8,845 bases of DNA from Armatimonadaceae bacterium (GTDB lineage: Bacteria; Armatimonadota; Armatimonadia; Armatimonadales; Armatimonadaceae). Positions 1 to 6,084 of the stretch are shown one piece after another. The stretch spans positions 1-8,845 of the forward strand of contig JAUJNC010000181.1 in the NCBI GenBank assembly GCA_030446525.1. Reading direction: 5' to 3'. Every line of letters begins with the position of its first letter. Within the stretch, counting starts at the first letter, position 1. The position numbers and the translations under genes were made by a program. Under the pieces are notes generated by a model. That model was not told the DNA's origin and did no database searches. It saw nothing but the letters and a program-made list of their open reading frames with translations.

Positions 1-58
1 GACAGCCCGCGCGGGCGGGGGCTGAATACACAACGTCTCACACAGACAGGAGACGAAA

Positions 59-1108
59 ATGGCAGACACGAAAAGCAAGGTTCGGATCGGGATGATCGGG
101 TGCGGCGGCATCTCCCGGAACCACCTCAAGCACCTTTCGGCTTCCGATGATGTGGAGCTCGCCGCCTTTTGCGACGTCGTCGTGGAGCGCGCCCAAAAAC
201 ACGCCGACCAGCACGGCGGGCAAGTCTATGATGACGCAGCCAAGATGCTCCAGGGCACGCAGCTGGACGCCGCCTACATACAGATACCCACGTACGCGCA
301 CGGCGCGCCGGAACGCGCCTGCCTCGAGGCGGGCGTCCCCTTCCTGGTCGAAAAGCCGCTCGGTATCGACCCGGACGACCTGCGCAAATTGGCGGGCGAG
401 GTCGAGGCGTCGGGGCTGATCACCTGCGCCGGCTTCATGAACCGCTATCGCACGTCGGTGAGCCGCGCCAAAGAGTTGTTCCGGGACGATCCGGCTATTC
501 TGATGGACGGGGCGTGGGTCAGCGGGCCGCCGCTCCGGAAAGAAGGAGACTATTTCGCGAACGCGCCGATCGGGCAGTGGTGGCCCATCAAGGAGCGGAG
601 CGGCGGGCAGTTCGTGGAGCAGGTGATCCACACCGTCGACCTGGCGCGCTACCTGGGCGGCGAGGTGGCCGAGGTGTTCGCCTACGCCGCGCGGGGCTTC
701 AACCAGAAGCTGCCCAATTTGATCCAGAACTACAACCTGGACGACGCGATGGTCGTGTCGCTCCGGTTCGAACACGGCGGCGTCGGCGCCCCCCGGCCGG
801 GCTGCGCGGCGCGGGGCGGAGGAGGCGGCGTGTTCCACAACGTCTGGGCGAGCGGGCACACCGCCCGCTTCACCGACTGGGCGCACCACGTCAAGATCCA
901 TACGGCCGGCGAGAAGGAGACCGAGGAGATCAAGGGCGACACCGAGGAGATCTTCGGCGTGGAAGACCGCGCCTTTATCGACGCCGTCAAGACCGGCGAC
1001 CGCGCGCGGATCAAGTGCACCCACGCCGACGGCGCGCGCTCCACCCTCCTGGCCCTGGCGGCGAATGAAAGCCTGGAGACCGGCAAGCCCGTGCGCGTGC
1101 GCTATTGA
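59..1108 (+). CDS. Gfo/Idh/MocA-family NAD(P)-dependent oxidoreductase
   Basis: This is a 349-residue cytosolic dehydrogenase of the glucose-fructose oxidoreductase / inositol 2-dehydrogenase / MocA family, which oxidises or reduces hydroxyl groups of sugars and cyclitols with NAD(P). The N-terminal Rossmann fold shows GCGGIS at residues 14-19 followed by His22. The family EKP motif, which carries the catalytic lysine, is Glu98-Lys99-Pro100. The second domain carries the GGQ...EQ.IH..D signature at residues 182-194, with His191 and Asp194 as likely active-site residues. Length is normal for the family. AGGAGA at 48-53 lies 5 nt before the ATG and supports the start. Around residues 243-248 the segment GAPRPG is proline-rich where relatives usually have hydrophobic and small residues; this may be local divergence or a pair of cancelling indels. 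The dioxygenase gene follows 26 bp downstream, suggesting co-transcription. The substrate is unknown. Confidence 0.93.
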   Translation: MADTKSKVRIGMIGCGGISRNHLKHLSASDDVELAAFCDVVVERAQKHADQHGGQVYDDAAKMLQGTQLDAAYIQIPTYAHGAPERACLEAGVPFLVEKPLGIDPDDLRKLAGEVEASGLITCAGFMNRYRTSVSRAKELFRDDPAILMDGAWVSGPPLRKEGDYFANAPIGQWWPIKERSGGQFVEQVIHTVDLARYLGGEVAEVFAYAARGFNQKLPNLIQNYNLDDAMVVSLRFEHGGVGAPRPGCAARGGGGGVFHNVWASGHTARFTDWAHHVKIHTAGEKETEEIKGDTEEIFGVEDRAFIDAVKTGDRARIKCTHADGARSTLLALAANESLETGKPVRVRY

Positions 1109-1134
1109 ATGCCCGAAGGAAGGCGGCAAGCAGG

Positions 1135-1977
1135 ATGGATCAGAAACAAACCCGGCTCGTCCCCGATCAGAGTGAGCTCGGCGCCATCGAGCGGGATCTT
1201 CGCTTTCACCCGAGCACGGCCACACATCCGGCCGTGCTCACCCCGCGCCAGATCGGGGAGTTCAACCGCGACGGCTACCTCAAAGGCATCCGCATCTTCG
1301 ACGGGGCGGAGATCGCCGAGCACCGCCGTTACCTGGACGCCCTGCTCGCCCGGGTGACCGCGGCGGGCGGCGACAGCTACTCGATCAGCTCGGCGCACCT
1401 GACGTACGGCAAGGTGTACGACCTGCTGACGCACCCCCGGATCGTGGCCTACGTCCGGGACCTGCTGGGCCCGGACGTCGTCGGCTGGGGGTCGCACTAC
1501 TTCTGCAAGCTGCCGCGCGACGGCAAAACGGTCTCGTGGCACCAGGACGCCAGCTACTGGCCGCTGTCGCCGTCGAAAACGGTGACGGTCTGGCTCGCCA
1601 TCGACGACGCCGACCGGGAGAACGCCTGCATGCGCTTCATCCCCGGCTCGCACACCCTGGGCCACCTGACGTACCGGCTGAGCGAGGAGTCCGAGAACAA
1701 CGTGCTCGATCAGACGGTCGAGGACGCGGAGCAGTTCGGCGAGCCGATCGATGTGGAACTCGAAGCCGGCCAGATCTCCCTGCACAGCGACCTGCTTTTG
1801 CACGGGTCGGAGGCGAACCGGTCGGACCGGCGCCGCTGCGGTTTGACCTTGCGCTACTGCGCCGCCGAGGTGCGGGCGGATCTGGGCTGGAACCGCAAGG
1901 GGGTCGTCGTCAGCGGCGAGGACGCCGCTCATCACTGGGCGAACCCGCCTCGCCCGCCAGACGCTGAGCCGCCCTAG
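1135..1977 (+). CDS. Phytanoyl-CoA dioxygenase (PhyH) family Fe(II)/2-oxoglutarate oxygenase
   Basis: This 280-residue protein is a non-haem iron, 2-oxoglutarate-dependent oxygenase of the PhyH superfamily, which hydroxylates small molecules or acyl-CoA-type substrates. The metal triad is visible: His136 and Asp138 in WHQD, and His223 in the HGSEAN stretch. Arg234 lies 11 residues after the distal histidine, where PhyH enzymes bind the 2-oxoglutarate carboxylate. I chose the ATG at 1135 because AGGAAGG at 1117-1123 lies upstream. An in-frame TTG at 1105 would overlap the preceding stop (TTGA) and is less likely. It forms a pair with the Gfo/Idh oxidoreductase, so the two may act in sequence on one compound. 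Its stop is 3 bp from the end of the converging AKR gene, with no obvious terminator between them. No part looks damaged. The substrate cannot be assigned; many bacterial PhyH proteins do not act on phytanoyl-CoA. Confidence 0.92.
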   Translation: MDQKQTRLVPDQSELGAIERDLRFHPSTATHPAVLTPRQIGEFNRDGYLKGIRIFDGAEIAEHRRYLDALLARVTAAGGDSYSISSAHLTYGKVYDLLTHPRIVAYVRDLLGPDVVGWGSHYFCKLPRDGKTVSWHQDASYWPLSPSKTVTVWLAIDDADRENACMRFIPGSHTLGHLTYRLSEESENNVLDQTVEDAEQFGEPIDVELEAGQISLHSDLLLHGSEANRSDRRRCGLTLRYCAAEVRADLGWNRKGVVVSGEDAAHHWANPPRPPDAEPP

Positions 1978-1980
1978 CGC

Positions 1981-2841
1981 TCACGGCACGAACCGCACGT
2001 GCGCGGCCGCCAGATCGAGGCGCCGCGCGGTGTCGTCGGAGATCTGGTTGTTCTTTTCGACTTCGTCCGCCCGGCGCATGCCGACGAGGACGACGTCCAG
2101 GAACGGGTTCGATAGATTGTAGTTGAGCAGGAAGCCGTCCAGGTCGGCATCCGCGAGCCTGCGGGAAGCTTCGGCGCATCAGGCCCTGGAAGGTGCCGCT
2201 GGTCAGGGTCCGCATGGTGACGACGCCCATGTTCTGCGCCCTGGCCTCGCGGACGATGCCCTGCTCGTTCACGAAGTCGCAGGTGTGCTGGTACAGGAAG
2301 TTGTAGCGCACCTGCATCACGTCGAACGCGCCGGTCGCGATCACCGCGACACGCCGCCCGAGGGACCTTCGGCGGTGAAGCCCAGGAAGCGTATCTTGCC
2401 CTGCTCGCGCAGCTTCTGGTACGTTTCCAGCCCGCCGCTCTGCAGGATCTTCTCCACGTCCTCCGGCCCGTACCAGCCGCCGTGGAACTGCAGCACGTCG
2501 ATCACATCCGTTTGCAGCCGGCGCAGGCTGTCCTCGACGCTTCGCACGATGCCCGCCGGATCGCGCGCGCCGGTCTTGGTCGCCACGACGCACTCGCCCC
2601 GCCGCTCGCGGATGACGCGCCCCAGCACCTCCTCGCTGGTGCCGCTGCCGTAGCCGGGCGCGGTATCGACGTAGTTCAGCCCCAGATCGAGGGCGCGATG
2701 GAGCGCGTCCACGACGGACTGCTGCTCCCGCTCGCCCGCCGGGTCCCACTTCTCGATATAATTCGCGATCCCCACCTGTGCCCCGCCGAAGCCCACCTCC
2801 GACACGCGCAGTCCCGTGCGCCCCAGGGTACGATACTGCAT
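1981..2841 (-). pseudogene. Aldo/keto reductase with two compensating frameshifts
   Basis: The - strand encodes an aldo/keto reductase of about 286 residues, starting MQYRTLGRTGLRVSE. The catalytic tetrad is complete: Asp59 and Tyr64 (VDTAPGYG), Lys89 (VATKTG) and His120 (QFHGG). The first frame stops at 2341-2343 just after EGPSGGV. The homologous sequence continues at once in another frame (IATGAFDVMQVRYNFLYQH, then VVTMRTLTSGTFQGLMRR). It shifts again near 2160-2170 into a third segment (LADADLDGFLLNYNLSNPF, later VGMRRADEVEKNNQISDD), which ends at the TGA at 1981-1983. The first lesion looks like one lost base near 2345-2352 and the second like one gained base, so total length stays a multiple of three. 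The start has a strong GAGGAGG site at 2849-2855. The lesions may be real decay or base-calling errors; if errors, this is an ordinary intact AKR. A truncated 166-residue product would lack half the barrel. Confidence 0.85.
2767..2841 (-). repeat. Direct repeat, left copy (5' end of the AKR gene)
   Basis: These are the first 75 bp of the AKR gene on the - strand. They match 3810-3884 in the same orientation, with 70 identical positions in 76 alignment columns by my hand alignment (4 mismatches and one single-base gap in each copy). The two copies flank the small-protein/HNH cassette, and their start codons are 1043 bp apart. Confidence 0.9.
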
Positions 2842-2946
2842 TTACGTTCCTCCTCAGTTTCATGTCTTTGACCGTTTGCTGTTTCCTTGAAAGGGCGCGC
2901 TCCACCTCTCCTGCTGGTAAAATAACGAACAGAGGTGATAACCAGG
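2842..2946. other. Divergent intergenic region between the AKR and the small-protein gene
   Basis: This 105-bp region separates two divergent starts. On the - strand, GAGGAGG (complement of 2849-2855) lies 7 nt before the AKR ATG. On the + strand, GAGGTGAT lies before the ATG at 2947. A TAAAAT at 2918-2923 could be a -10 for the + strand gene, but I see no convincing -35 at the right distance. I found no clear - strand promoter for the AKR here, unlike the region upstream of the AKR stub at 3810-3884. Confidence 0.5.
2932..2939 (+). promoter_or_regulatory. Ribosome-binding site deciding the start of the small helical protein
   Basis: GAGGTGAT lies 7 nt before the ATG at 2947. It overlaps an in-frame GTG at 2935, which therefore cannot use it. 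This favours ATG 2947 and a 141-residue product. Confidence 0.7.
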
Positions 2947-3372
2947 ATGCCCACCGTGCAAGTGCCCGCCCAACTGAGCATTGACCACCTGCTGGCCGCG
3001 GTCAAACAGCTGTCGCCCGCTGAGCGGCACGAATTCGAGCGCCGGCTCGCGGAGTGGCAGGATCAACAAGATCAGAACGGCATGCGAGTGGAAGGCGCTA
3101 ACCGTGACGAAGCGGTGTTGTTAGCGCGTATCGAGGAAAACTCCCGCCTGCCTGCGGCCCAGCAGCGACTCTTTAACCGCCTGCGGCGCAAACGCCAGTC
3201 CGAGACGCTGACCGAATCCGAGGAGGCACAGCTGCAGGCGCTCTGGCAACGCGTGGAGCAGATGAACGTCGCACACCTGGAAGCTCTGACCAGACTGGCA
3301 CAGCTGCGGAGCACTGACGTGAAAACGTTAATGCGCGAACTGCGGCTGCCAGAAAATCGCGATGTCTTCTGA
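2947..3372 (+). CDS. Uncharacterised helical protein encoded upstream of an HNH nuclease
   Basis: This 141-residue protein starts MPTVQVPAQLSIDHLLAAVK. No enzyme motif is visible. The N-terminal part (about residues 1-40) has a short strand-like stretch followed by LLAAVKQLSPAERHEFERRL, a pattern I recall from small Chloroflexota and cyanobacterial proteins and from some antitoxin-like N-termini. The rest is charged and helix-rich, with a probable coiled coil in TLTESEEAQLQALWQRVEQM and a tail ending LMRELRLPENRDVF. There is no signal peptide or membrane segment. Its last 11 bases overlap the start of the HNH gene, so translation is probably coupled. From memory, similar small proteins often precede HNH genes of this type in Cyanobacteria and Chloroflexota, but I know of no assigned function. 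It could be a regulator, inhibitor or DNA-targeting partner of the nuclease; this is inference from position only. Confidence 0.82.
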   Translation: MPTVQVPAQLSIDHLLAAVKQLSPAERHEFERRLAEWQDQQDQNGMRVEGANRDEAVLLARIEENSRLPAAQQRLFNRLRRKRQSETLTESEEAQLQALWQRVEQMNVAHLEALTRLAQLRSTDVKTLMRELRLPENRDVF

Positions 3373-3802
3373 CCGCATCCCGCGCCGCATAAGCCGTTTG
3401 GTGGCCGAGCGCGCCGGGTGGCGATGCGAATACTGTCGCAGCCCGGCAGCATTTTCGACCCAGTCGTTTGAAGTGGATCATATCATTCCACGCAGCCAGA
3501 ACGGTCCGACGATAGCAGAGAATTTAGCTCTGTCCTGCGGGTGCAACAGCTACAAAACAGATAAAACCCACGCTCGTGATCCGCAGACGGGTCGCCAGGT
3601 TCCGCTGTTTAACCCGCGCCGCCAGCACTGGTCGCGGCATTTTGCCTGGAGCGAGGACTTCATGGTCATGGAAGGGCGCACCGCGACAGGCAGAGCTACC
3701 ATAACGACGCTGCAGCTGAACCGCCGCGAACTGCTCAACCTGCGCCGCGCGCTCCATGCAATCGGTGAACACCCGCCCGCCGTGGAGGAACAAAACGCAT
3801 GA
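3362..3802 (+). CDS. HNH endonuclease
   Basis: This 146-residue protein is an HNH-type (beta-beta-alpha metal) nuclease of the stand-alone family with a zinc knuckle. Motifs in order are CEYC (Cys22, Cys25), VDHIIPRS (Asp39-His40, the general-base region), ENLALSC (Asn54, Cys59) and CNSYK (Cys61, Asn62). A conserved family tail follows, PLFNPRRQHWSRHFAW and then TGRATITTLQLNRRELLNLRR. An oddity is that the second cysteine pair is spaced Cys-Gly-Cys, whereas relatives I recall have Cys-x-x-Cys, so one residue seems missing and zinc binding may be altered. There is no strong ribosome-binding site; the start overlaps the previous gene by 11 bp and is likely translationally coupled. Such proteins cut DNA, as homing-type or defence nucleases, but this one's target is unknown. 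Codon use looks somewhat less GC-rich than in neighbouring genes, for example in the stretch near 3510-3535. Confidence 0.9.
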   Translation: MSSDRIPRRISRLVAERAGWRCEYCRSPAAFSTQSFEVDHIIPRSQNGPTIAENLALSCGCNSYKTDKTHARDPQTGRQVPLFNPRRQHWSRHFAWSEDFMVMEGRTATGRATITTLQLNRRELLNLRRALHAIGEHPPAVEEQNA

Positions 3803-3809
3803 AAAGCGG

Positions 3810-3884
3810 GATCCTTACCTGTGCCCCACCGAAGCCCACCTCCCACACGCGCAGCCCGTGCGCCCCCAGGGTACGATACTGCAT
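3810..3884 (-). pseudogene. AKR 5'-end remnant (right copy of the direct repeat)
   Basis: Read on the - strand from the ATG at 3884, this encodes MQYRTLGAHGLRVWEVGFGG followed by AQV. That is the start of an aldo/keto reductase, almost identical to the AKR beginning at 2841. The similarity stops abruptly at 3810, 8 bp beyond the stop of the HNH gene, and no further AKR sequence follows. Relative to the left copy it has one extra G and one missing A that cancel, plus a Ser-to-Trp change, so it has diverged in part. No strong ribosome-binding site lies directly before the ATG at 3884, but a good one lies at 3948-3957 for an upstream start at 3939 in a different frame. It is best read as what was left when the AKR gene was duplicated or split around the HNH cassette. 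Confidence 0.85.
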
Positions 3885-3947
3885 TGTTCCCATGTTCCCC
3901 GTGAGTCACATAACCCGTCTTGTCCCCACGCATTCGCATGGCGTTGA

Positions 3948-3957
3948 CCCTCCTCCT
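3948..3957 (-). promoter_or_regulatory. Strong ribosome-binding site for an orphan - strand start
   Basis: The complement reads AGGAGGAGGG and sits 8 nt before an ATG at 3937-3939. The reading frame from that ATG (MRMRGDKTGYVTHGEHGNN) passes out of frame through the AKR stub and antisense to the HNH gene until 3550. It has no family resemblance and is probably not a real protein. The site may have served a leader peptide or a lost gene. Confidence 0.55.
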
Positions 3958-3963
3958 GGTTTG

Positions 3964-3992
3964 ATTATCGCGTTCTGGCCACGCCTCGTCAA
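3964..3992 (-). promoter_or_regulatory. Putative sigma70 promoter facing the AKR stub
   Basis: On the - strand a TTGACG -35 (complement of 3987-3992) and a GATAAT -10 (complement of 3964-3969) are separated by exactly 17 bp. The ribosome-binding site at 3948-3957 follows within a few bases. Transcription from here would run through the AKR stub, then antisense through the HNH and small-protein genes, and finally sense into the AKR at 2841. Confidence 0.6.
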
Positions 3993-4024
3993 CCCGCCCC
4001 GCATAAACTTGTCGGGGAGACCAC

Positions 4025-4054
4025 TTGACGTATCGAACAGCACTGGTTTATAAT
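4025..4054 (+). promoter_or_regulatory. Putative sigma70 promoter of the GntR/LacI regulator operon
   Basis: TTGACG at 4025-4030 and a consensus TATAAT at 4049-4054 are separated by 18 bp. The expected transcription start is near 4061, about 20 bases before the ATG at 4081. The -10 lies inside a palindrome, so binding there would block RNA polymerase. Confidence 0.72.
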
Positions 4055-4073
4055 ATACCAGTTTTCAACCAGT
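4042..4073. promoter_or_regulatory. Palindromic operator with a third half-site over the -10 element
   Basis: ACTGGT at 4042-4047 and ACCAGT at 4057-4062 are perfect inverted arms. The 9-bp centre is itself nearly symmetric, so 4042-4062 is an almost perfect 21-bp palindrome with one mismatched pair around an odd central base. A further AACCAGT at 4067-4073 is the exact complement of ACTGGTT at 4042-4048, giving a second possible inverted pair. Position and symmetry fit binding by the dimeric regulator encoded immediately downstream, hence autorepression. This is inferred from sequence only. Confidence 0.7.
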
Positions 4074-4080
4074 TAGCGCG

Positions 4081-5241
4081 ATGATCAGGGGCACGGCAAA
4101 AACACAAAACGAAATGAACACCCGGATGCGCACGTACCTGCGGGAGCAGAGACTGCGCCCCGGGGATCAGCTGCCGGGCGAGCGTGACCTCGCGTCGGCG
4201 CTGGGCGTCGGCCGGGCGGCGCTGCGGCCGGTCCTGGAGGCCCTGGAGGCCGAGGGGGTGCTCATCCGGCGGCCGCAGTCGGGCACGTTCCTGGCCGCCG
4301 TGCCCGCCCCCGACGCGCGCGGCGCGACCGTGGCTTTGATCGCGCCGTTCCACGGCACGGGCGAACCCGGCCGGGAAGCCGATCCCGGCTGGCTCCACCG
4401 CGTCGTCTCCGCCTTCGAGCGGGTCGCCGTCCCGGCGTGCGTCCAGCTTCTGCCCAAGGATCAGTCGCCGCGGGCCGGGGATCCCTGCTCGGTCAAGGAC
4501 ATGGCGCGCGAAGCGGCGGACGAGGGGGCGCGCGCCGCCGTGCTGCTTCACCCCGTGGGAACGCGGGCGAAGATCGCCCACGCGCTCGCGCTTTTGCACG
4601 ACCGGGGCGTCCATCCCGTTATCGTCTCGTCGCGAACCTACCCCGGCCTGGCGAGCCAGGTCTACTTCGATTCGGGCTGGGGCGCGTATCTGGCGACGCG
4701 GCACCTGCTGAAGCGCGGACACCGGCGTATCGGCTTCGCCGGCGCGCCCGGAGGCCATGAATGGGTCCAGGAGCGCATCCTCGCCTACGCCAGCGCGCTG
4801 GAAGCGGCGGAGATCGAGCAGGCGGCCGGGTGGGTGTGGCTGCCCGATCAGACCGAGCGTTTGACGGTTCCCGAGGACGGGGCCGCCTACCTGGGGCACT
4901 GGCTGTCGCTGCCCCCCGCCGCGCGCCCGACGGGCGTGGTCGCCGCCAGCGACGTGGTGGCCGTGGGTCTGCTGGCGGCGGCAGGGCAGTGCGGAGTGTC
5001 GGTCCCGGGTGACCTGTCCGTGGTCGGCTTCGACAACAACCCGGACGCCCTCTTTGCCGGCCTCACCACGGTCGAGCGCCCCACCGAGGCGCTGGGGGAG
5101 GCTGTCGCCCAGGTGACGCTGGAGCGGCTCGCCGCCGGCCCGGAGGCGGCGACCGTGACGCTGCGCCTTCGCCCCGTGCTGATCGAACGGGCCACCGTCG
5201 GCCCGCCCGCTAAGGACAAGACACCACTCACGAAGGAGTAA
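4081..5241 (+). CDS. GntR/LacI hybrid transcriptional regulator
   Basis: This 386-residue regulator joins a GntR-type winged helix-turn-helix (about residues 12-71) to a LacI/periplasmic-binding-protein-type ligand domain (about residues 80-360), an architecture known from AraR-like sugar repressors. DNA-binding features include RPGDQLPGERDLASALGVG, the recognition-helix region GVGRAALRPVLEALEAEG and the wing SGTFL. The ligand domain shows HLLKRGHRRIGFAGAPGG, VVAASDVVAVGLLAA and DLSVVGFDNNPDALFAGLTT, all typical of LacI-type sensors. Such proteins usually release DNA on binding a sugar or related inducer. The ATG at 4081 has no strong ribosome-binding site and lies only about 20 bases from the predicted transcription start; ATGs at 4114 and 4126 are alternatives. 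The gene lies directly behind a palindromic operator and is followed by the second dioxygenase after 6 bp, so it probably controls that operon and itself. The inducer is unknown. Confidence 0.92.
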   Translation: MIRGTAKTQNEMNTRMRTYLREQRLRPGDQLPGERDLASALGVGRAALRPVLEALEAEGVLIRRPQSGTFLAAVPAPDARGATVALIAPFHGTGEPGREADPGWLHRVVSAFERVAVPACVQLLPKDQSPRAGDPCSVKDMAREAADEGARAAVLLHPVGTRAKIAHALALLHDRGVHPVIVSSRTYPGLASQVYFDSGWGAYLATRHLLKRGHRRIGFAGAPGGHEWVQERILAYASALEAAEIEQAAGWVWLPDQTERLTVPEDGAAYLGHWLSLPPAARPTGVVAASDVVAVGLLAAAGQCGVSVPGDLSVVGFDNNPDALFAGLTTVERPTEALGEAVAQVTLERLAAGPEAATVTLRLRPVLIERATVGPPAKDKTPLTKE

Positions 5242-5247
5242 CCGTTT

Positions 5248-6081
5248 ATGGACACATCGTGTTTGCAGTACCGGCTGACCGACCAGGAACGGCAAGCGTT
5301 CAACGAGACCGGCTACCTGATCGTCGAGGACGCCCTGTCGCCCGGCCAGATCAGCGCGCTGACCGAGGTCACCGACCAGGTCTACGCCCAGAAGGTGGCG
5401 GCGGGGCACGACCCCAAAAAGGCGCTGTTCTACCCCAACTTCATCCCCGACAGCCCCCTCTTCGCCGACCTGGTGGACTACGAGAAGATCCTGCCCAAGG
5501 TGTGGGGCATCCTGGGCTGGAACATCTACCTGTACCACGCCCACCTGATCGTCACGCCGCCGTCGGGCCAGGAGAAGGACGACAAGACGTTCGCCTGGCA
5601 CCAGGACAGCGGCCGGGTCAACGTCGAGATGGAAAGCCACCCCCGGCCCCGCCTGTCGCTCAAGGTGGCCTACTTCCTGTCGGACATCTCCCGGCCGGAT
5701 CGGGGCAACTTCTGGATCGTCCCGCGCAGCCACCTAAGCGACACGCTCCAAAAACCCGCCGAGGGCAAGGGGCAGCCGGAGGGCGCCATCCCGGTGTGCG
5801 TCAAGCCCGGCACGGCCGTCTTCTTCGACCGGCGTCTGTGGCACACGGCAAGCCCGAACTGGTCGGACGTCACGCGCAAGGTGCTGTTCTACGGCTACGG
5901 GTACCGCTGGATCCGGACCAAGGACGACATGACCGTCCAGGACCTGTGGGAGCACAGCGACCCGGTCCGCCGCCAGCTGCTGGGCGACGGCGTCAACTGC
6001 AACGGGCACTTCTCGCCCACCGACGCCGACGTGCCGCTGCGCGTGTGGCTGCGCGAGCACAGCCCGGAAGAAGCCAGATAA
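5248..6081 (+). CDS. PhyH-family Fe(II)/2-oxoglutarate oxygenase, second copy
   Basis: This 277-residue oxygenase has a PhyH-type double-stranded beta-helix fold. The iron ligands are His118 and Asp120 (WHQDSG) and His199 (LWHTASPNWSD). Arg210, 11 residues after the distal histidine, is the likely 2-oxoglutarate anchor. The N-terminus LTDQERQAFNETGYLIVED is typical of the family, as are VAYFLSD and RGNFWIVPRSH. It is clearly a different subgroup from the dioxygenase at 1135-1977: they share little beyond the metal motifs, so this is not a recent duplication. AAGGAG at 5233-5238 overlaps the end of the regulator gene and sits 9 nt before the ATG. It lies between the regulator and the SDR gene (3-bp gap), so it is probably co-transcribed and induced with them. 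It likely hydroxylates a small molecule; the substrate is not assignable. Confidence 0.93.
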   Translation: MDTSCLQYRLTDQERQAFNETGYLIVEDALSPGQISALTEVTDQVYAQKVAAGHDPKKALFYPNFIPDSPLFADLVDYEKILPKVWGILGWNIYLYHAHLIVTPPSGQEKDDKTFAWHQDSGRVNVEMESHPRPRLSLKVAYFLSDISRPDRGNFWIVPRSHLSDTLQKPAEGKGQPEGAIPVCVKPGTAVFFDRRLWHTASPNWSDVTRKVLFYGYGYRWIRTKDDMTVQDLWEHSDPVRRQLLGDGVNCNGHFSPTDADVPLRVWLREHSPEEAR

Positions 6082-6084
6082 GCC

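Larger units (their letters stand above)
3885..4080. other. Divergent control region between the AKR stub and the GntR/LacI regulator
   Basis: This region holds no supported gene. It contains a - strand promoter and ribosome-binding site facing the AKR stub, and a + strand promoter and operator facing the regulator. A weak hairpin (CCCCG 3997-4001, CGGGG 4013-4017) lies between the two promoters. The back-to-back layout is the classic one for a regulator and its divergently transcribed target. Confidence 0.7.

Noticed and set aside
2..25. Possible end of an upstream gene (frame ending TGA at 23-25) or a GC hairpin (GCCCGCGCGGGC, 5-16)
   Set aside because: Seven codons are too few to support a gene, and the palindrome has no loop or T-run, so neither a coding end nor a terminator can be claimed.
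38..1225. Long - strand frame of 395 codons opposite the Gfo/Idh gene
   Set aside because: It is a shadow of the Gfo/Idh/MocA gene, which has clear motifs and a ribosome-binding site.
2913..2930. CTGGT-AAAATAA upstream of the small-protein gene as a half-operator of the GntR/LacI regulator
   Set aside because: Only five bases match the operator arm and there is no inverted partner.
2846..3791. GTTCCTCC (2846-2853) and GGAGGAAC (3784-3791) as terminal inverted repeats of the HNH cassette
   Set aside because: The left one is simply the AKR ribosome-binding site and the right one lies inside the HNH coding sequence. Neighbouring bases do not continue the inversion, so 8 bp by chance is likely.
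3550..3939. A 129-codon - strand frame with an excellent ribosome-binding site and promoter
   Set aside because: It reads the AKR stub out of frame and then runs antisense to the HNH gene, with no recognisable protein. I kept the promoter and ribosome-binding site as features but not the protein.
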